Shown in pieces: positions 20,812-31,700 of a stretch of DNA of 64,000 bases. The translations under genes were made by a program, and so were the position numbers. The notes beneath the pieces were generated by a model, which saw only the letters and a program-made list of their open reading frames with translations, had not been told where the DNA came from and did no database searches. The stretch comes from Aegilops tauschii subsp. strangulata (Eukaryota > Streptophyta > Magnoliopsida > Poales > Poaceae), in the NCBI RefSeq assembly GCF_002575655.3, contig NC_053038.3:141934885-141998884 (forward strand), written 5' to 3'. Positions within the stretch are counted from its first letter, which is position 1. Each line of letters opens with the position of its first letter.

Positions 20812-23133
20812 ATGGCACAGAGAAAGAGGAAGGGACACAGAATGATAGGGGATGGTGTTAGTACTAAGGACACATGGAAAGTGAAGCGGAATAATCCTGC
20901 AGATTCTGCTGGTACTGATGGTGCAATAGAAGGTCAAAGTCCAGTGGAAAATTGTACAAACGGGGTATCCCGTGCTACACGAGCTGCAGAACAAGCCAAA
21001 CAGAAACAAATAGCGGCCACCAAACAAGCAAAGACAGCCCTAGTTGTTGCAACACCTTCCAAAGTATCACCAGTTGCACGAGTTACTCGTTTGTCAACTC
21101 AGCTAGCAGCACGTTCCCAAGCTCCCTTGCCACCTAACACTACTTACGAAGCACTCTTGACACAAGACGAGTTGGCAAGATCAGATGAACTTTGTGAGCT
21201 TCAACAGCAAGAAGGTAGTTGCTGGAGTCAAGTTACAGTTGCATGCTTCTTTATATGTAGTCTCACAGTTTGATGTACACTAACACTTCCTATGTTCGTT
21301 GTTGGACTAGCACCTAGGCGCAAGAGGAAACAAACATAAGGGATAATGCTCGATAGGTTAACTAAATCTAGAGGAGGAAGAATGGAGATCCATTTGAGGC
21401 AGGTTTAAAAAGGCCACGTGATGCTACAGAGTCAGCCAAGTTAGTATTAGAGTCAGCGGTTGTCGTTAGGTGTCATGTATGTATCCTCCCAACATGGATT
21501 CAGTATAGGAATGACAAATACGAAACCCAATTCAACACCTTCCTTGACCATTTATCTGTAAGTATGGTTATGTATGGAAACTAGTAATATCGTCTTGATC
21601 TGTCCCATACTTTCTAGGTTGTTGATAATGAGACTCCCATAATTTTCAACAGATGAGGTTCAAGTTGGATAGCCAAGATGATGCAACCAGACAAGCTTGC
21701 ACCCATGTTTTCAAGTTTGCTCTGCGACAATAACGGTATAACTTGAGGAAAACTCACTTTGAAGGCAAGGCTAACAGTGAACTTGCCCAAACATCTCCAG
21801 TGGAAAATATATCGGATGAAGACTGGAGAGGCCTCGCTAAACACTGGTATGATCCAAAGTATCAGGTACATTATATATATGTGATCAGATCACATGTTGA
21901 AGTCCTATTTATGCATGTGCCTCACAAATCTATCTTCTTGTAGGTGAACTGTTCAAAGAACAAGGCCAACCTTACGAAAGTGAAATTCCAACAGACGACA
22001 AGATCTCGTAACTATATTGCACACTGCGAGGCTCTTGTAATTAGTGTTGTTTCACTCTTTTTGCTATACCATATTATCAGATCTATATTGGCTTGTTCCA
22101 AATGCAGAGGAAAGCCCGCAAGGACCAAAAAGTACCTGAACCAAATGCTATGGAAATCTTCAAGGACTGTCACACCAGCAAGACGAAGGGCATGACTACA
22201 CCAGTCAAAGCCGATGTTGTAAGTCCTTAATTAGCATGCCTTTTAACTACTACTTACTCTGACTTGTGCATTAAACTGCATGGTTTGCAGCCAATGTCTA
22301 TTACTCTTTTCAATTTTATACACAATTGTCTTAGCGTATCATTGCACCTTACAAGGTTTAAAAGAGAGGAGTGATGTTCCTTTGATCTTGATCTGTAATC
22401 TAGTTCCGTGCTGGACTTGCCCAATGTTACAATTGCCTGTTTGTCTGTTCTCAGTTGTTTTGTGATATGAATGATGTCATACTATGCTTACCGTATTATA
22501 AACTTTATCTCTTTATCCTTAGTTGTCAATACAATGTGAAGAAATAGACAATACATTAGCCATGGTACATGGTCATATGTTTGGAACCTGGTTTTATTAT
22601 GTACTTTGCAGTAAAATACAACTATATTTTACATGGGTTCACCAGAATAAGTTCTGTATATAGACCAAAGCTATTTTGTTTAGTCTTGCTGCCTCCTTAA
22701 TATCTTCTGTTCTGGTACTACTAATGTAAAAAACTCAACTTTTCAGCAAGCTATGGAAAAAATGGTGGAACCGCCACCTTCTGAAGGTGACGAGGCAACT
22801 ATAACCGTAATGTCACCTCTTGCTGCAGTGGGTCAGTACCTGTCCACTAATAGTGCCAAAAGCATGTTCCTGCGTAATACTGGGTTGGTTGTTAAGGCAA
22901 TCTCGTCCAAACTGCCTCATGATCAAGATATGCAAGCTCAAAACAGTGTTATATCTGCGCTCCAGACACAAGTCCATTCCCTAACAGAGACCCTTTGTGA
23001 AACGAGGAAAGACATTGTTCGATGTCGTCAAGATATGCATGGTTTTGAAACCGGACTATCAAACATTTGCTATGTTGTCAGGAGCCTAGGAGAAATGAAG
23101 GCGAAGGGTGCTCCATCAGACAATAAAACATGA
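20812..23133 (+). pseudogene. CACTA element 2 second gene, Transposase_24 / En-Spm-like (TNPA-like), six exons, broken
   Basis: Exons read by splice signals and protein sense: 20812-21214 (ATG start, basic, Lys/Arg/Gln-rich N-terminus MAQRKRKGHRM), about 21311-21561 (RLTKSRGG, LPTWIQYRNDKYE), 21653-21865 (MRFKLDSQDDATRQ, ISDEDWRGLAKHWYDPKYQ), 21944-22036 (CSKNKANLTKVKFQQTT), 22108-22218 (RKARKDQKVPEPNAMEIFK) and 22747-23133 (ending with a coiled coil and TGA). The middle exons match the plant Ptta/En/Spm family pattern D-W-x-x-L-x-x-x-W, then K-N-K-x-N. Such proteins accompany the CACTA transposase and bind subterminal repeats. The third exon has an in-frame TAA after FALRQ and the second needs a frame correction, so it is not functional. 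Confidence 0.75.
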
Positions 23134-24250
23134 AAACGTAACAGTCAGGTCAAATGAACTGAGCTTCTGAACTTCTGGTGGTGCATTTATCTGCCGGACT
23201 ATAACTTTTATGCCAACCTTCGTTTTGTTTTATGGTTGTACTTTGTTTTGTTGCGATACAAAATTTGTTCTTAACGTGCAGCTGCGGCTGAAGAAAACAG
23301 GAAGCCATTTTTGTATAGTGTAGGGTGTTCCCTATATTTGCACTGGTGGCGATCTTTGATGCCCAGTGGATGTAATTTGTGCAATCGCCTTAATAGCCTA
23401 GCATTAGTTTCGGGCTTATTTATTTCCTAGTCTTCTTTTTCCCTAGTTTGCTAGTGGCTGCAACAACCATGGGCCATATACGTACTTTGGTAACCTTAAC
23501 CCTGCTACAGGCTGTAGGATCCATAGGCCTCCTACGGGCCGTCGGATAAATGGGCCTCCAACGGGCCGTAGAATCGGTGGGCCTCGGGCCGTCGGAAAAA
23601 TGGGTCCACATGGGCTGTAAACGGGCGTAATTGGTATCGGCCCAACATGGTAACGGGCCGTTAACAGGCCGGAGGACAGCAAAGGCTTAATTCTGTCACA
23701 GGCATAACGGGTCGTTAATGGGCTAGAATATAGGACGGGCTAGAAAAGGCGCAACGGGTTAACAGGCAACAAACGGGCCGATTCTTGCCAAGGGCCGATT
23801 CTAGCCAGTAACGGGCCGGAAGTAATCGAGGGCCGGAAAGGAGCCCAAGAACGTATGGGCCGTCAGTAGGCTGAAAGCTAATACGGGCTGGAAACGGCCC
23901 ATGTGAATCATGGGCCATTAATGGGTACAAAGGAATTTAATTTTCATTATGGGCTACAGTCATCGTGGGCCACTAAAGGGCCTAAAGTTACGAAAGGCCT
24001 CATATGGGCCAAAAGACATTGTGGGCCATACATGGGTCAAAAGTGAAACGGGCTGGTGTTATATTCGACGGCCCACATGACGTTGTTGGGCCGATTTTGG
24101 GAAGGCCCTAACGGGCCGTGAGTTACCGGGCCATAAAATGGGCTATTTGCGAACAGACCATTAACAGGCTTTTCATGGGCTAGCCCGCTAACTTTTGACC
24201 AAGTCAAACGGGCCGGCCTTTGTAAGCTAAATGGTCCAGTGGTGGGCCGT
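23134..24250 (+). repeat. 3' flank and GGGCC-rich subterminal repeats of CACTA element 2
   Basis: After the 3' untranslated region (with CACTGGTGGCGATCTTTGATG near 23340), GGGCC, CGGGCCG and ATGGGCC words recur from about 23460 in both directions. ORFs here are by-products of the repeats. Confidence 0.8.
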
Positions 24251-24656
24251 CACACGTGTCGACATATCATAGGGGCCTATCTGATCCAATGACGAGCTGA
24301 CACGTGTTTCCTCCGGCCAATGAGAATTTTACACGTGGAAAATACCCATTGGCCCGGGCTGTTAACGTGTTATCGGATCCAAAACCGGACCCGATAGCTT
24401 AACGGCGACCCATTACGGTCGATGCCACGTGTCAGTTACCCTTGACGAAAGCACTTCCATGACGCGTCATTTATCGTCATGGAAGTGAACACTTCCGTGA
24501 TGATAATTTTGATATTGTCATGGCACACTTCTACGACAGCACAGGTATGACTATCTTGATTCTGTCATAAAATCGTCATGGATGTACATACATGACAGAA
24601 AAGGTGACCTACTGTGACAAACACGTATCATCACGGAAGTGTATTTTTTTGTAGTG
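24251..24656 (+). mobile_element. 3' terminus of CACTA element 2
   Basis: It runs through CACACGTGTCGACATATCAT, GATGCCACGTGTCAG and ACACTTCCGTGATGATAA to TTTTTTTGTAGTG. It is nearly the same as 19520-19947. Short inverted words (CATGACGATAAATG and neighbours) give it local fold-back potential. Confidence 0.88.
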
Positions 24657-25570
24657 AATGTGATGCTCTATATGTGCAATTATTTACTATGCAGTACATT
24701 TCATCAATCCAGTTTTAAACATACCAATAGGAATGCATATATTTGCTTGTTGTTAATCCTGTTATAGCTAGCATATGTCTCTTTTAAAGTTTTTTGATTG
24801 TTCGGTTGTCTGTAGTTAGCATATCTCCAGTTTCAAATGCTATCTTTGGTTGTTCCTAGTATGCATTGTTTATTCCAGTCATTCACAACGTGATGTTCTA
24901 TATGTGCAAGTATGAACTGTGCAGTCCAATTTCATCAGTACCAGTTTCAACAATACCACTATGAATGACTACATTTGGTTGTTGCATCTTGTAGTTAACA
25001 CGCCTTTCCATTTTTATTTAACAATAACCAGTGTACTTACACCGGCACAATACCAGTTTGAATGACTATGTTTGCTTGTTGTTAAATATTAGGCATGTTG
25101 TAGTTAACACACCTTTCCACTTGTTTTGCTTTACTAGCGTGCTTAAACATGCACATTGAAGCTATCTTTTGGAGATTATTTTGTCTGCCATGGATAATTT
25201 TGGATGCTGTTTAGCCTGTTGTGCTTAACATGTTTCTTGATGTACCTACACAGGAAAATTTTGGGAACGGCTATTGTTTTCCATCGAGGTTAGTTTCATC
25301 ACATGGCTTATATATGTTCACTATTCAGGATATCGGTAGCTGGTGCCATATAGGCCGGGGGCTGATAAGGGACTAATCGGTGAATCAGACTTTCAACTGA
25401 ATATATCTGCAACCCATTTATCGTTAGGTTAACTAGGGCCATATGTAATATATCTGAGGCTACATATCAACATGCACTGTACTTAATGTCTAAATATGCA
25501 ATCCAAGGCTACATAGCAACAACGAAGAGTGTTACATTAATGTTCTGATGATGCCTAGATATACGTAGAA

Positions 25571-25612
25571 GAGCAGCAGCAACAGCAACAACAACAACAA
25601 CAACAACAACAC
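25571..25612 (+). repeat. (CAA)n microsatellite
   Basis: CAGCAGCAACAGCAACAACAAC and further CAA units form a simple repeat of about 42 bp. Confidence 0.9.
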
Positions 25613-25653
25613 AACCCTGTTTGGATACTCAACTTAGCTAGAGGTTAGAGTTA

Positions 25654-25884
25654 GGGGCTGTTTAATTTTCGCCTTTGCCTGCCCTGCCAATCTTGGCCAG
25701 CCAAATAATTGGCGCAGGATCTGGCCACCCGTGACTTGCCAAAACTTTGGCGTCAAACTGAACTAGAGATGTTGGGGTAGGTTGGGCTCACCAAAATATT
25801 GGTGCTCATCCAAACAAGGCACAAAGCATGGTCAACGACCAATTTTTCATATGGGTAACCGGGTGCTGCAATCCAAACAGCCCC
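25654..25884 (+). mobile_element. Tourist-like (PIF/Harbinger) MITE with TTA duplications
   Basis: The 231-bp unit starts GGGGCTGTTT and ends AAACAGCCCC, a perfect 10-bp terminal inverted repeat. It is flanked by TTA at 25651-25653 and 25885-25887. Size, ends and TTA target fit Tourist MITEs. The flanks (CCCTGTTTGGATAC on the left, GTTGTTTGGATGGCAGGG on the right) resemble another MITE, so this one may be nested in an older one. Confidence 0.8.
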
Positions 25885-26120
25885 TTAGTTTCTAGCTCAT
25901 GACTAACCCTGAACTAACTCCATCCAAAGAGTTGTTTGGATGGCAGGGTTAGATTGACAATAAATGCACTAGGAGAATTAGCTCCAATTAGCACCTCTGG
26001 GATTGGATAGTTTTTTTGGGTGGGTTATAGATGCAACTAGCTCAAACTAGCCCTCATGTTTAGATATACTTTAGGGCTATTTGAGCCCGAACTAGCTCAA
26101 ACTAACTGTAACCCATGGAT
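25885..26120 (+). other. MITE-like AT-rich sequence around the Tourist element
   Basis: The words ACTAACCCTGAACTAACTCC and AACTAGCTCAAACTAGCCCT recur in part, and CCAAAGAGTTGTTTGGATGG can fold back. I read it as remains of one or two further MITEs but could not define ends. Confidence 0.4.
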
Positions 26121-26495
26121 ACAGCAGCAGTTCATCAGCCGATAATTTGTAAGAATGCAATAAACTCCTTGCGGACCATAATATAAGATGTTAATTCATC
26201 TAATATGTGAGTATATTGGATGTTGTAAGATATTATAAAAGAGTGTTGTACTACATCATTGTGCAATTGTTGTTTAGCTTCTAATATTAACTTGGTGCTT
26301 TTAGATACATATGCCATTGGTAAAGATCCGCGCTTCGACCCTTTCTGCGTATGGAGAAATGAGATATAGATGAACCAGCATCAAGTGAGGAAGCTGATAA
26401 AGATTATTAGTAAAATGGGTCAAAAGATGGCAATTAAACTATTTGTTTACACTTTATCCAATACAACAGTGAACTGCAGGATGATAAGTAAGAAC

Positions 26496-29231
26496 TGTAA
26501 CATCCCAAATTTTCAATTTAGAATGTTATACATAGGTCATTCATGCATATCATATTTTATTTGCATTTCGTTTCGCGACCCTCGAAATTCTAAGCAACTC
26601 AAGGACCCTCGGAGAGAGTTGGGGATTTCACGGTTTTCATATTTGAATTTTATCAAATATCGAAACTAGGATCATTTGTTTTATTATTTTTCTCTCCAAA
26701 AATATTTCATATAAAAATATAAGAGAGGAGATAATATGACTTCTCCAAAATAAATGAAATATTGGAGGAAAAATATTAAAATCAAATAATTAATTTTATT
26801 GGGATTTTATTTGAATTAGAAAAAATATGCATTTTTCAAAATTGCATTTTTAGGCCAAGAAAATGTTCACCCTATTCTAAATATTTTATTTAGATGGTGA
26901 AAATTTGTTTTGGTATTTTTAGATTTTTTTTATTTTTCTAGGATTTCTTTTCGGCAGAATATGTTTAAAAAAAAGCCCCGCCGGACCTAACTGGGCCGCG
27001 GCCCAGCTGGCCCAGCCAGCCCCCCGCCGCCGTCGTCTCCGAGCCGGACTCCTCGAGGGAGTCCGAGCCGCCGCCGCCATGGCCCCGCCCCTCCCGCAAG
27101 CCGCCTCCCCTCCCCCTTTAAAAGTCGAACCCGGGGCCCCCTTGGAGCCCCAAGTCGTCGCCGCCGCCAGCTGCCAACCCCGCCGCCGCTCGCCGCCTGC
27201 TGCTGCGCCGTCGCCGAGCCGCTGGCGCGCCGGCCTCCGCCGCTCCGTGCCGCACCGCGCCGTCGCCCCGCTCGCTAGAAGCCGCCTGAGCCGCGCCGGA
27301 GTTCGCATCTCGCCGTTCGGTTTTTTTAGGTTTAGGTAAAAACCGTCGATTTTTTTAAAAACCCTAGTTCGATTTCTTCGGTTCGCCGGTTTTTGTCGGT
27401 TTAGTTTATTTAACGGACGTTCGTCCGTATGTTCGTTTTAACGAACGGTTTTCGCCCGTTAGTCACAGACAGCGAACATTCGTTCGTTCGCCTGTTCGTC
27501 AGTTTTCTTTTTCTCGGGTTTTTCGCGATTATTCTCGATCGTGATTTCTGATCCGATTTTCGTTTTAGTTTATCTTTTCGCTCGTTTATCAGAATCAGGC
27601 GATTCAAGCGCCTAGATCTTCGTCTCGAAACCCTCTTTTTGTTTAACCAACTGGAACAAGATTTTGGTACTATAAAATTTGACTTTAGTTCAGATTAGTA
27701 ATCGGATCTTGTTTCTTTCGCAGTTTGAGTTTCATTGCTCCGTTTGATTTGATTCTTTTTGCAAACCGGAGTTCTTAAGTTGAACTTTCTGGTTAGATCT
27801 TCTTATTTGAGTTTTACCCGTGCTTCTATGATTGATTACTTATGTATGTTATTGTTTGTTTGCGATAGAATTCCCGGAGTGCGAAGTGTGCTACTACGAG
27901 TCCCTAGGTTTTGAGGATCATCAGCAAGGCAAGTAACACATTGATCATATCCCTTTATTACCCAGTTTTTGTGCATTAGTTCCAATCCTCAAACACTGCA
28001 TGATTAGGATGTGTTTAACTTGTGGGTTGGAAGTAGTTGATGAGGTAGAACCTATTACCTGTATTCATATCAAACCCTTGGGAGTTACTTCTACGTTATG
28101 CTTATATTGCCATGCTATGCTCGTAGACGTGGATTGGGTTTGAGTGTATCCATGACAGATGTGAGATTGTTAATAAATGGTTCAACTTAAGGTGGAAACT
28201 TTAATACACATCTGGGTGGATTGCTTGTTTGGGCACCTGGAGAATCCAGTGTTGTCCTAGGATATCCCGGAGTACCCGTGTGATCATCCTATGGTCCGCC
28301 ACCCAGGCTCAAAGGGATCTTAAGATTATTCATGCTAGAAACTTTCGTGTGCAGCCACAAGCCATTATGGGCTCTGGCATAGTTGAGTATGTTGCATGAC
28401 CTCTTTCAGTGGTGGGCTAGCAGATGTAGGGGAAAGTAGGTGTAACTGTCCACCCAGAGTAAAGAGTTAGTGCTTCTGAAGGACTGTGTCTCAGTCATCC
28501 TATTCTCAAACACCATGTAGTGCGAGAAATCCAACGGAGGAGATCGAGTCTTGTGGGGAAAAGTGCGCAAACCTCTGCAGAGTGTACAATCTAATCACGA
28601 TTAGCCGTGTCCCCGGTTATGGACATCTTGAGTATCTAGTACTTGGATTTTCCTATTGTATCTCATCACTCTAATTTAATTTGCTGGGTTGATAATTACT
28701 CTTAATTGGGATTGAGTTGGAGGAACCTTCTCAATGATGTTTCAACTACCATGATAGTTAAATAAAATTTTATTCCTTTGATGTAGGGAAAATTTGGCTT
28801 TTCGCAAAAACAATATAACTTTAGAGCCTCCACCAGCCATATATGCATGTAGTGATAGCATTTATCTTTTCGTTGCTCTACTTTGTTATATTGCCAGCAT
28901 ATTCCATGTGTTGACCCATTTTCGGGCTGCAACATTTCTCGTTGCAGACTTTTCAGACGAAGAGTAAGGATCGCTAGGTCGTTGCCGTGCAGCTCAGCTA
29001 TGCCGTTGGAGTTGATGGACTCACTTTATCTTCCAAGCCTTCCGCTGTTATCGTATTAGATGGCCTTAAGCCATATTTATTGTAATAAGTTCTCTTTGGA
29101 GACATTCGATATAATAAGTGTGTGATTGCTACTCTGTTATAAATCCTTCGAGTATTGTGTGTGTCAGCATTACCGATCCAGGGATGACACTGAAGCACAG
29201 AGACTTGACCGTTTGAGGTCGGGTCGCTACA
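26496..29231 (+). mobile_element. Solo LTR, 2736 bp, TGTAACATCCC-type
   Basis: It starts TGTAACATCCC and ends GGTCGGGTCGCTACA, flanked by a perfect 5-bp duplication AGAAC (26491-26495 and 29232-29236). No internal region is present. Its right 1.2 kb is clearly related to the LTRs at 46866-50040 and 53654-56709 (shared GCTCGTAGACGTGGATTGG, CATATATGCATGTAGTGATA), but the left part has diverged. A GC-rich promoter-like part (26980-27300) has a TTTAAAAG TATA-like box at 27117. It sits in an intron of the B3 gene remnant. Confidence 0.92.
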
Positions 29232-29639
29232 AGAACTCTGCAGGCTTCTTTTTACTGCCCATAATGAGTTGTGTTAGATGACAATGTCTAAATCTTTTTC
29301 CTTTCCAGTGGTTCCCGAAGCAGTTTACTCAAGATTACCTCTCAAACTACATGATTGGTGGGCATGCATAGGTTAAAGTATTTCTACCAGAACACGATGA
29401 TTATCTAGATGTTTTCATGAAGACCGTGAAGGATGGGCGGTCGGCCATCACAAGGGGTTGGACTAGAGTCGTGTGTGCCTTATGCATGGAGGAGGGCACA
29501 ATATGGGCATTCCGCTTCACCTTGTTCAGCAACCAGAATGTATTTCGCCTCTTTCTTTACTGTCTTTAATACTACAAGTATACAACTGTGGTTCATCATT
29601 CTTTATTTGGTTCTTATGTAATTGTTGATATGTACCTAT

Positions 29640-30430
29640 GAATCGAATAATGCATTGGTTGTTTGAACCTGATGGATATGAATAAAGCTATAACATACAT
29701 TCAAATTCAAATTCAAATCCGGTACAATTTGAAATAGCAACAATTAAATTACGGTGAAATTACGCTCTTCAGGTCGTTACGGCACACACGGTTGGTAAAA
29801 CACAAACGTTTGTGATATACACCATAATCCGAGACAGTTCACAGAGAGGAAACGTGTGCAAGCATGCACAGAGTTGCCGTTTGCAGAGCGTGTGCGATGT
29901 CAGACAATATCACAAACGGTGCGGGCAAACTAAACGTTTGTGATAGTTGCCTTATCGTACACGATTCGCAACCATGAACTAATTCTGATGAAGTATGCGT
30001 CGTAAATGTTGCACCACAGAATAGCGTGTGCGATAGTTGTCATGTACGACGATGTTACGACAGTCCGACGTTTCGTAATCCTATCCGACACTCATACGAT
30101 GATTAGCTAATCTTCTTAATTAGTTATCGCATACGGTTTGGGACAAGCGAATGTGTGTGATTGTATGCTTATCATACACGCTCTATAATAGTGAACCGTT
30201 TGTGATGGGTCGCGCATCATAAACGTAGCACCACAGAATACCGACTGCGATGGCAATGCGAGCACAAACGAGTAGGAGTAATGTATATGCATCTTGGCTC
30301 CCTATCCCCGGCGGTTTATGGGTTGTGTGGGAAGGACCCCCCTATCTCCCACACTCACTTGGCGATGGTTCTAAATGTCGTCGCGGAAAGGGGTTAAAAA
30401 CCGTTTGTATAGCACCGACGCGTACCAGTG
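29640..30430 (+). repeat. Subterminal repeats and 3' end of CACTA-like element 3
   Basis: Words CACAAACGTTTGTGATA, AAACGTTTGTGATAGTTG, CGTGTGCGATAGTTG and GAACCGTTTGTGATGGGTC recur. The segment ends ...GTACCAGTG at 30430. The last 130 bp include CTCCCACACTCACTTGGCGA, which I recall as typical of some Triticeae CACTA ends. Confidence 0.65.
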
Positions 30431-31051
30431 TATCACGATTTCTTCATGAGGACTTTGCCTAATGTTGCATTGTCGCCATTCGAATTGAAGCCCTATGCTC
30501 CTTGGATAATGAAATTCATCAGAACCAGCTCTTCAATTCACTACAAGGCAGATTTTCAGAATCACCTAAGCTTTTTGCCTCCCATTGAAGTCCTCAAAAG
30601 GACTATTTCTTCAGTTGATGAGAAAGGCAAAGCTGCTGTTATTGATGAAGGCACTCGTCCATTGGATGGTTAGTATTGTAAGGCTGCATCTTACTGCACC
30701 AATGATGACTCTGCTACTCAAGATTCTGCTACTAGAGCCCATGAGCAAAATCCTCAAGCCACTGCCCAACGAGTGATGACTGATCGTGAGCTTCTTCTAA
30801 GTCTTCACCAGAAGGTCAATCGCAATCACAAGTGGGTCAAGCGTCAATTTGGCTCAATTCTTCAGGCTATGACCGTCACGCGGAACACTATGAAGAAGAA
30901 CCATTATTATGTGCATGAAATCTTCGATCGCACTTGGGCTATTCTTTCGCATATTTACAATGATGATGACCTCAAGCAGATGGACTTCAAACAAAACTTT
31001 GAGTTGTCAAATCTACCCTCAAATAAATTCAAGAAGGTCAAAGTTCCTTAG
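30431..31051 (+). pseudogene. Additional (env-like position) ORF of the Copia element, C-terminal part
   Basis: One frame is open from the CACTA insertion point to a TAG at 31049-31051, except for an internal TAG at 30671-30673 (RPLDG then stop then YCKAASY), probably a CAG-to-TAG change. It reads RTLPNVALSPFELKPYAPW, LPPIEVLKRTISSV, MTDRELLLSLHQKVNRNHKW and RQFGSILQAM, and ends KKVKVP. The middle looks helical. In SIRE/Maximus elements an ORF of unproven function, sometimes called env-like, lies here between pol and the 3' LTR. The N-terminus is missing. Confidence 0.7.
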
Positions 31052-31232
31052 CTAGTCACAAGTTCATATTCTTCATCGTGTGAGACGGATGAAGCTGAGG
31101 ATCTGGACGACACTACGGTAGGCCCTACAATGACAAATGACCCCGAAAACGCTGGCGCACCTGCATTGACCTCATGATGATATTCTTCACGGGCGTTAGT
31201 CCTCAAGTTTCGTCCCTTTTGGTCATTTTATG

Positions 31233-31699
31233 ACAAAGGGGGAGAAATTTGAGTTAGTCTTCAAGCAGGTCTTATATATGGGTCGTTTTTTTGTTAAGTT
31301 ACAACTCTCTCTCTTCTAAAGTGTTTGTTGGTTGAGTTGTAAACTTAAGTCCGATGGTGGTCTGATACTTTTGAACTACTTTCTGCATGCTTATTTCCTC
31401 AAGTACCTTAATGCACGCATGCTGAATTTCATCAGACACCATTTTCCATCATGCATTTCAAATTCTTCATATTATATGTTAAATACGTGAATGGATTACA
31501 AGATATAGGGGGAGATCTCCATGATATTATTCTACTATGTGCATTTGCAATCCAAAGCAAATTCCTCAAATATGCACATCTTCAGGGGGGTTCTTCTATA
31601 TCTTGCAATCAAATTCCTCAATATCAGTATTTACAGTTCATATGTTTATCCCCGTTGAAAACTTAACCTATTTGTCATCAATTACCAAAAAGGGGGAGA
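31233..31699 (+). promoter_or_regulatory. Repeated polypurine tracts before the Copia 3' LTR
   Basis: AAAGGGGGAGAAA (31235-31247), ATAGGGGGAGATC (about 31505-31517), CAGGGGGGTTC (near 31585) and the functional-looking AAAAAGGGGGAGAT (31687-31700) next to the LTR. Multiple tracts are characteristic of Sireviruses. Confidence 0.75.
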
Positions 31700-31700
31700 T

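Larger units (their letters stand above)
19948..24656 (+). mobile_element. CACTA element 2, 3' portion
   Basis: This stretch holds a TNPA-like gene (20812-23133), GGGCC-rich subterminal repeats (from about 23460) and a terminus GTAGTG at 24656. Its beginning is not in the window: the left edge is the insertion point of CACTA element 1. So element 1 most likely sits inside element 2. The two 3' ends share hundreds of bases, so they belong to the same or sister families. The next bases, AAT, would be the target duplication. Confidence 0.85.
25254..29569 (+). pseudogene. B3-domain gene remnant (three exons, one split by a solo LTR in its intron)
   Basis: Candidate exons are 25254-25288 (ENFGNGYCFPSR), 26305-26487 (ending KLFVYTLSNTTVNCRMIS before a GTAAG donor) and 29309-29569. 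The last reads WFPKQFTQDYLSNYMIGG, VKVFLPEHDDYL, RSAITRGWTRVV, MEEGTIWAFRFTLF and NVFRLFLY to TAA at 29567-29569. The order FP-x-x-F, then V-x-V, then R-x-x-I-x-x-GW, then G-x-x-x-x-F-x-F, then R-L-x-L fits a B3 DNA-binding domain. An in-frame TAG at 29369-29371 breaks it and exon 2 seems frame-damaged. It ends about 180 bp before CACTA-like subterminal repeats, so it looks like a gene carried or captured by that transposon. Transcription factors with B3 domains bind DNA in the nucleus; this copy cannot make an intact one. Confidence 0.65.
24657..30430 (+). mobile_element. CACTA-like element 3, 3' portion, carrying a B3 gene remnant
   Basis: The right end reads GCACCGACGCGTACCAGTG, the reverse of a CACTGGTACGCG terminus. 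It is preceded by a subterminal region with many copies of ACAAACG/CGTTTGTGAT words (29750-30260). The left side begins where CACTA element 2 ends, so element 2 is probably inserted in this one. The interior contains B3-gene exons, MITEs and a solo LTR. CACTG rather than CACTA termini occur in some members of this superfamily. The 3-bp duplication (TAT after the end) cannot be checked on the other side. Confidence 0.6.

Noticed and set aside
26980..27340. GC-rich ORFs with an ideal start context (GCCGCCGCCATGG) that look like a gene's first exon.
   Set aside because: They lie inside a solo LTR with a perfect target duplication and overlap on both strands; they are the LTR's GC-rich promoter/leader part.
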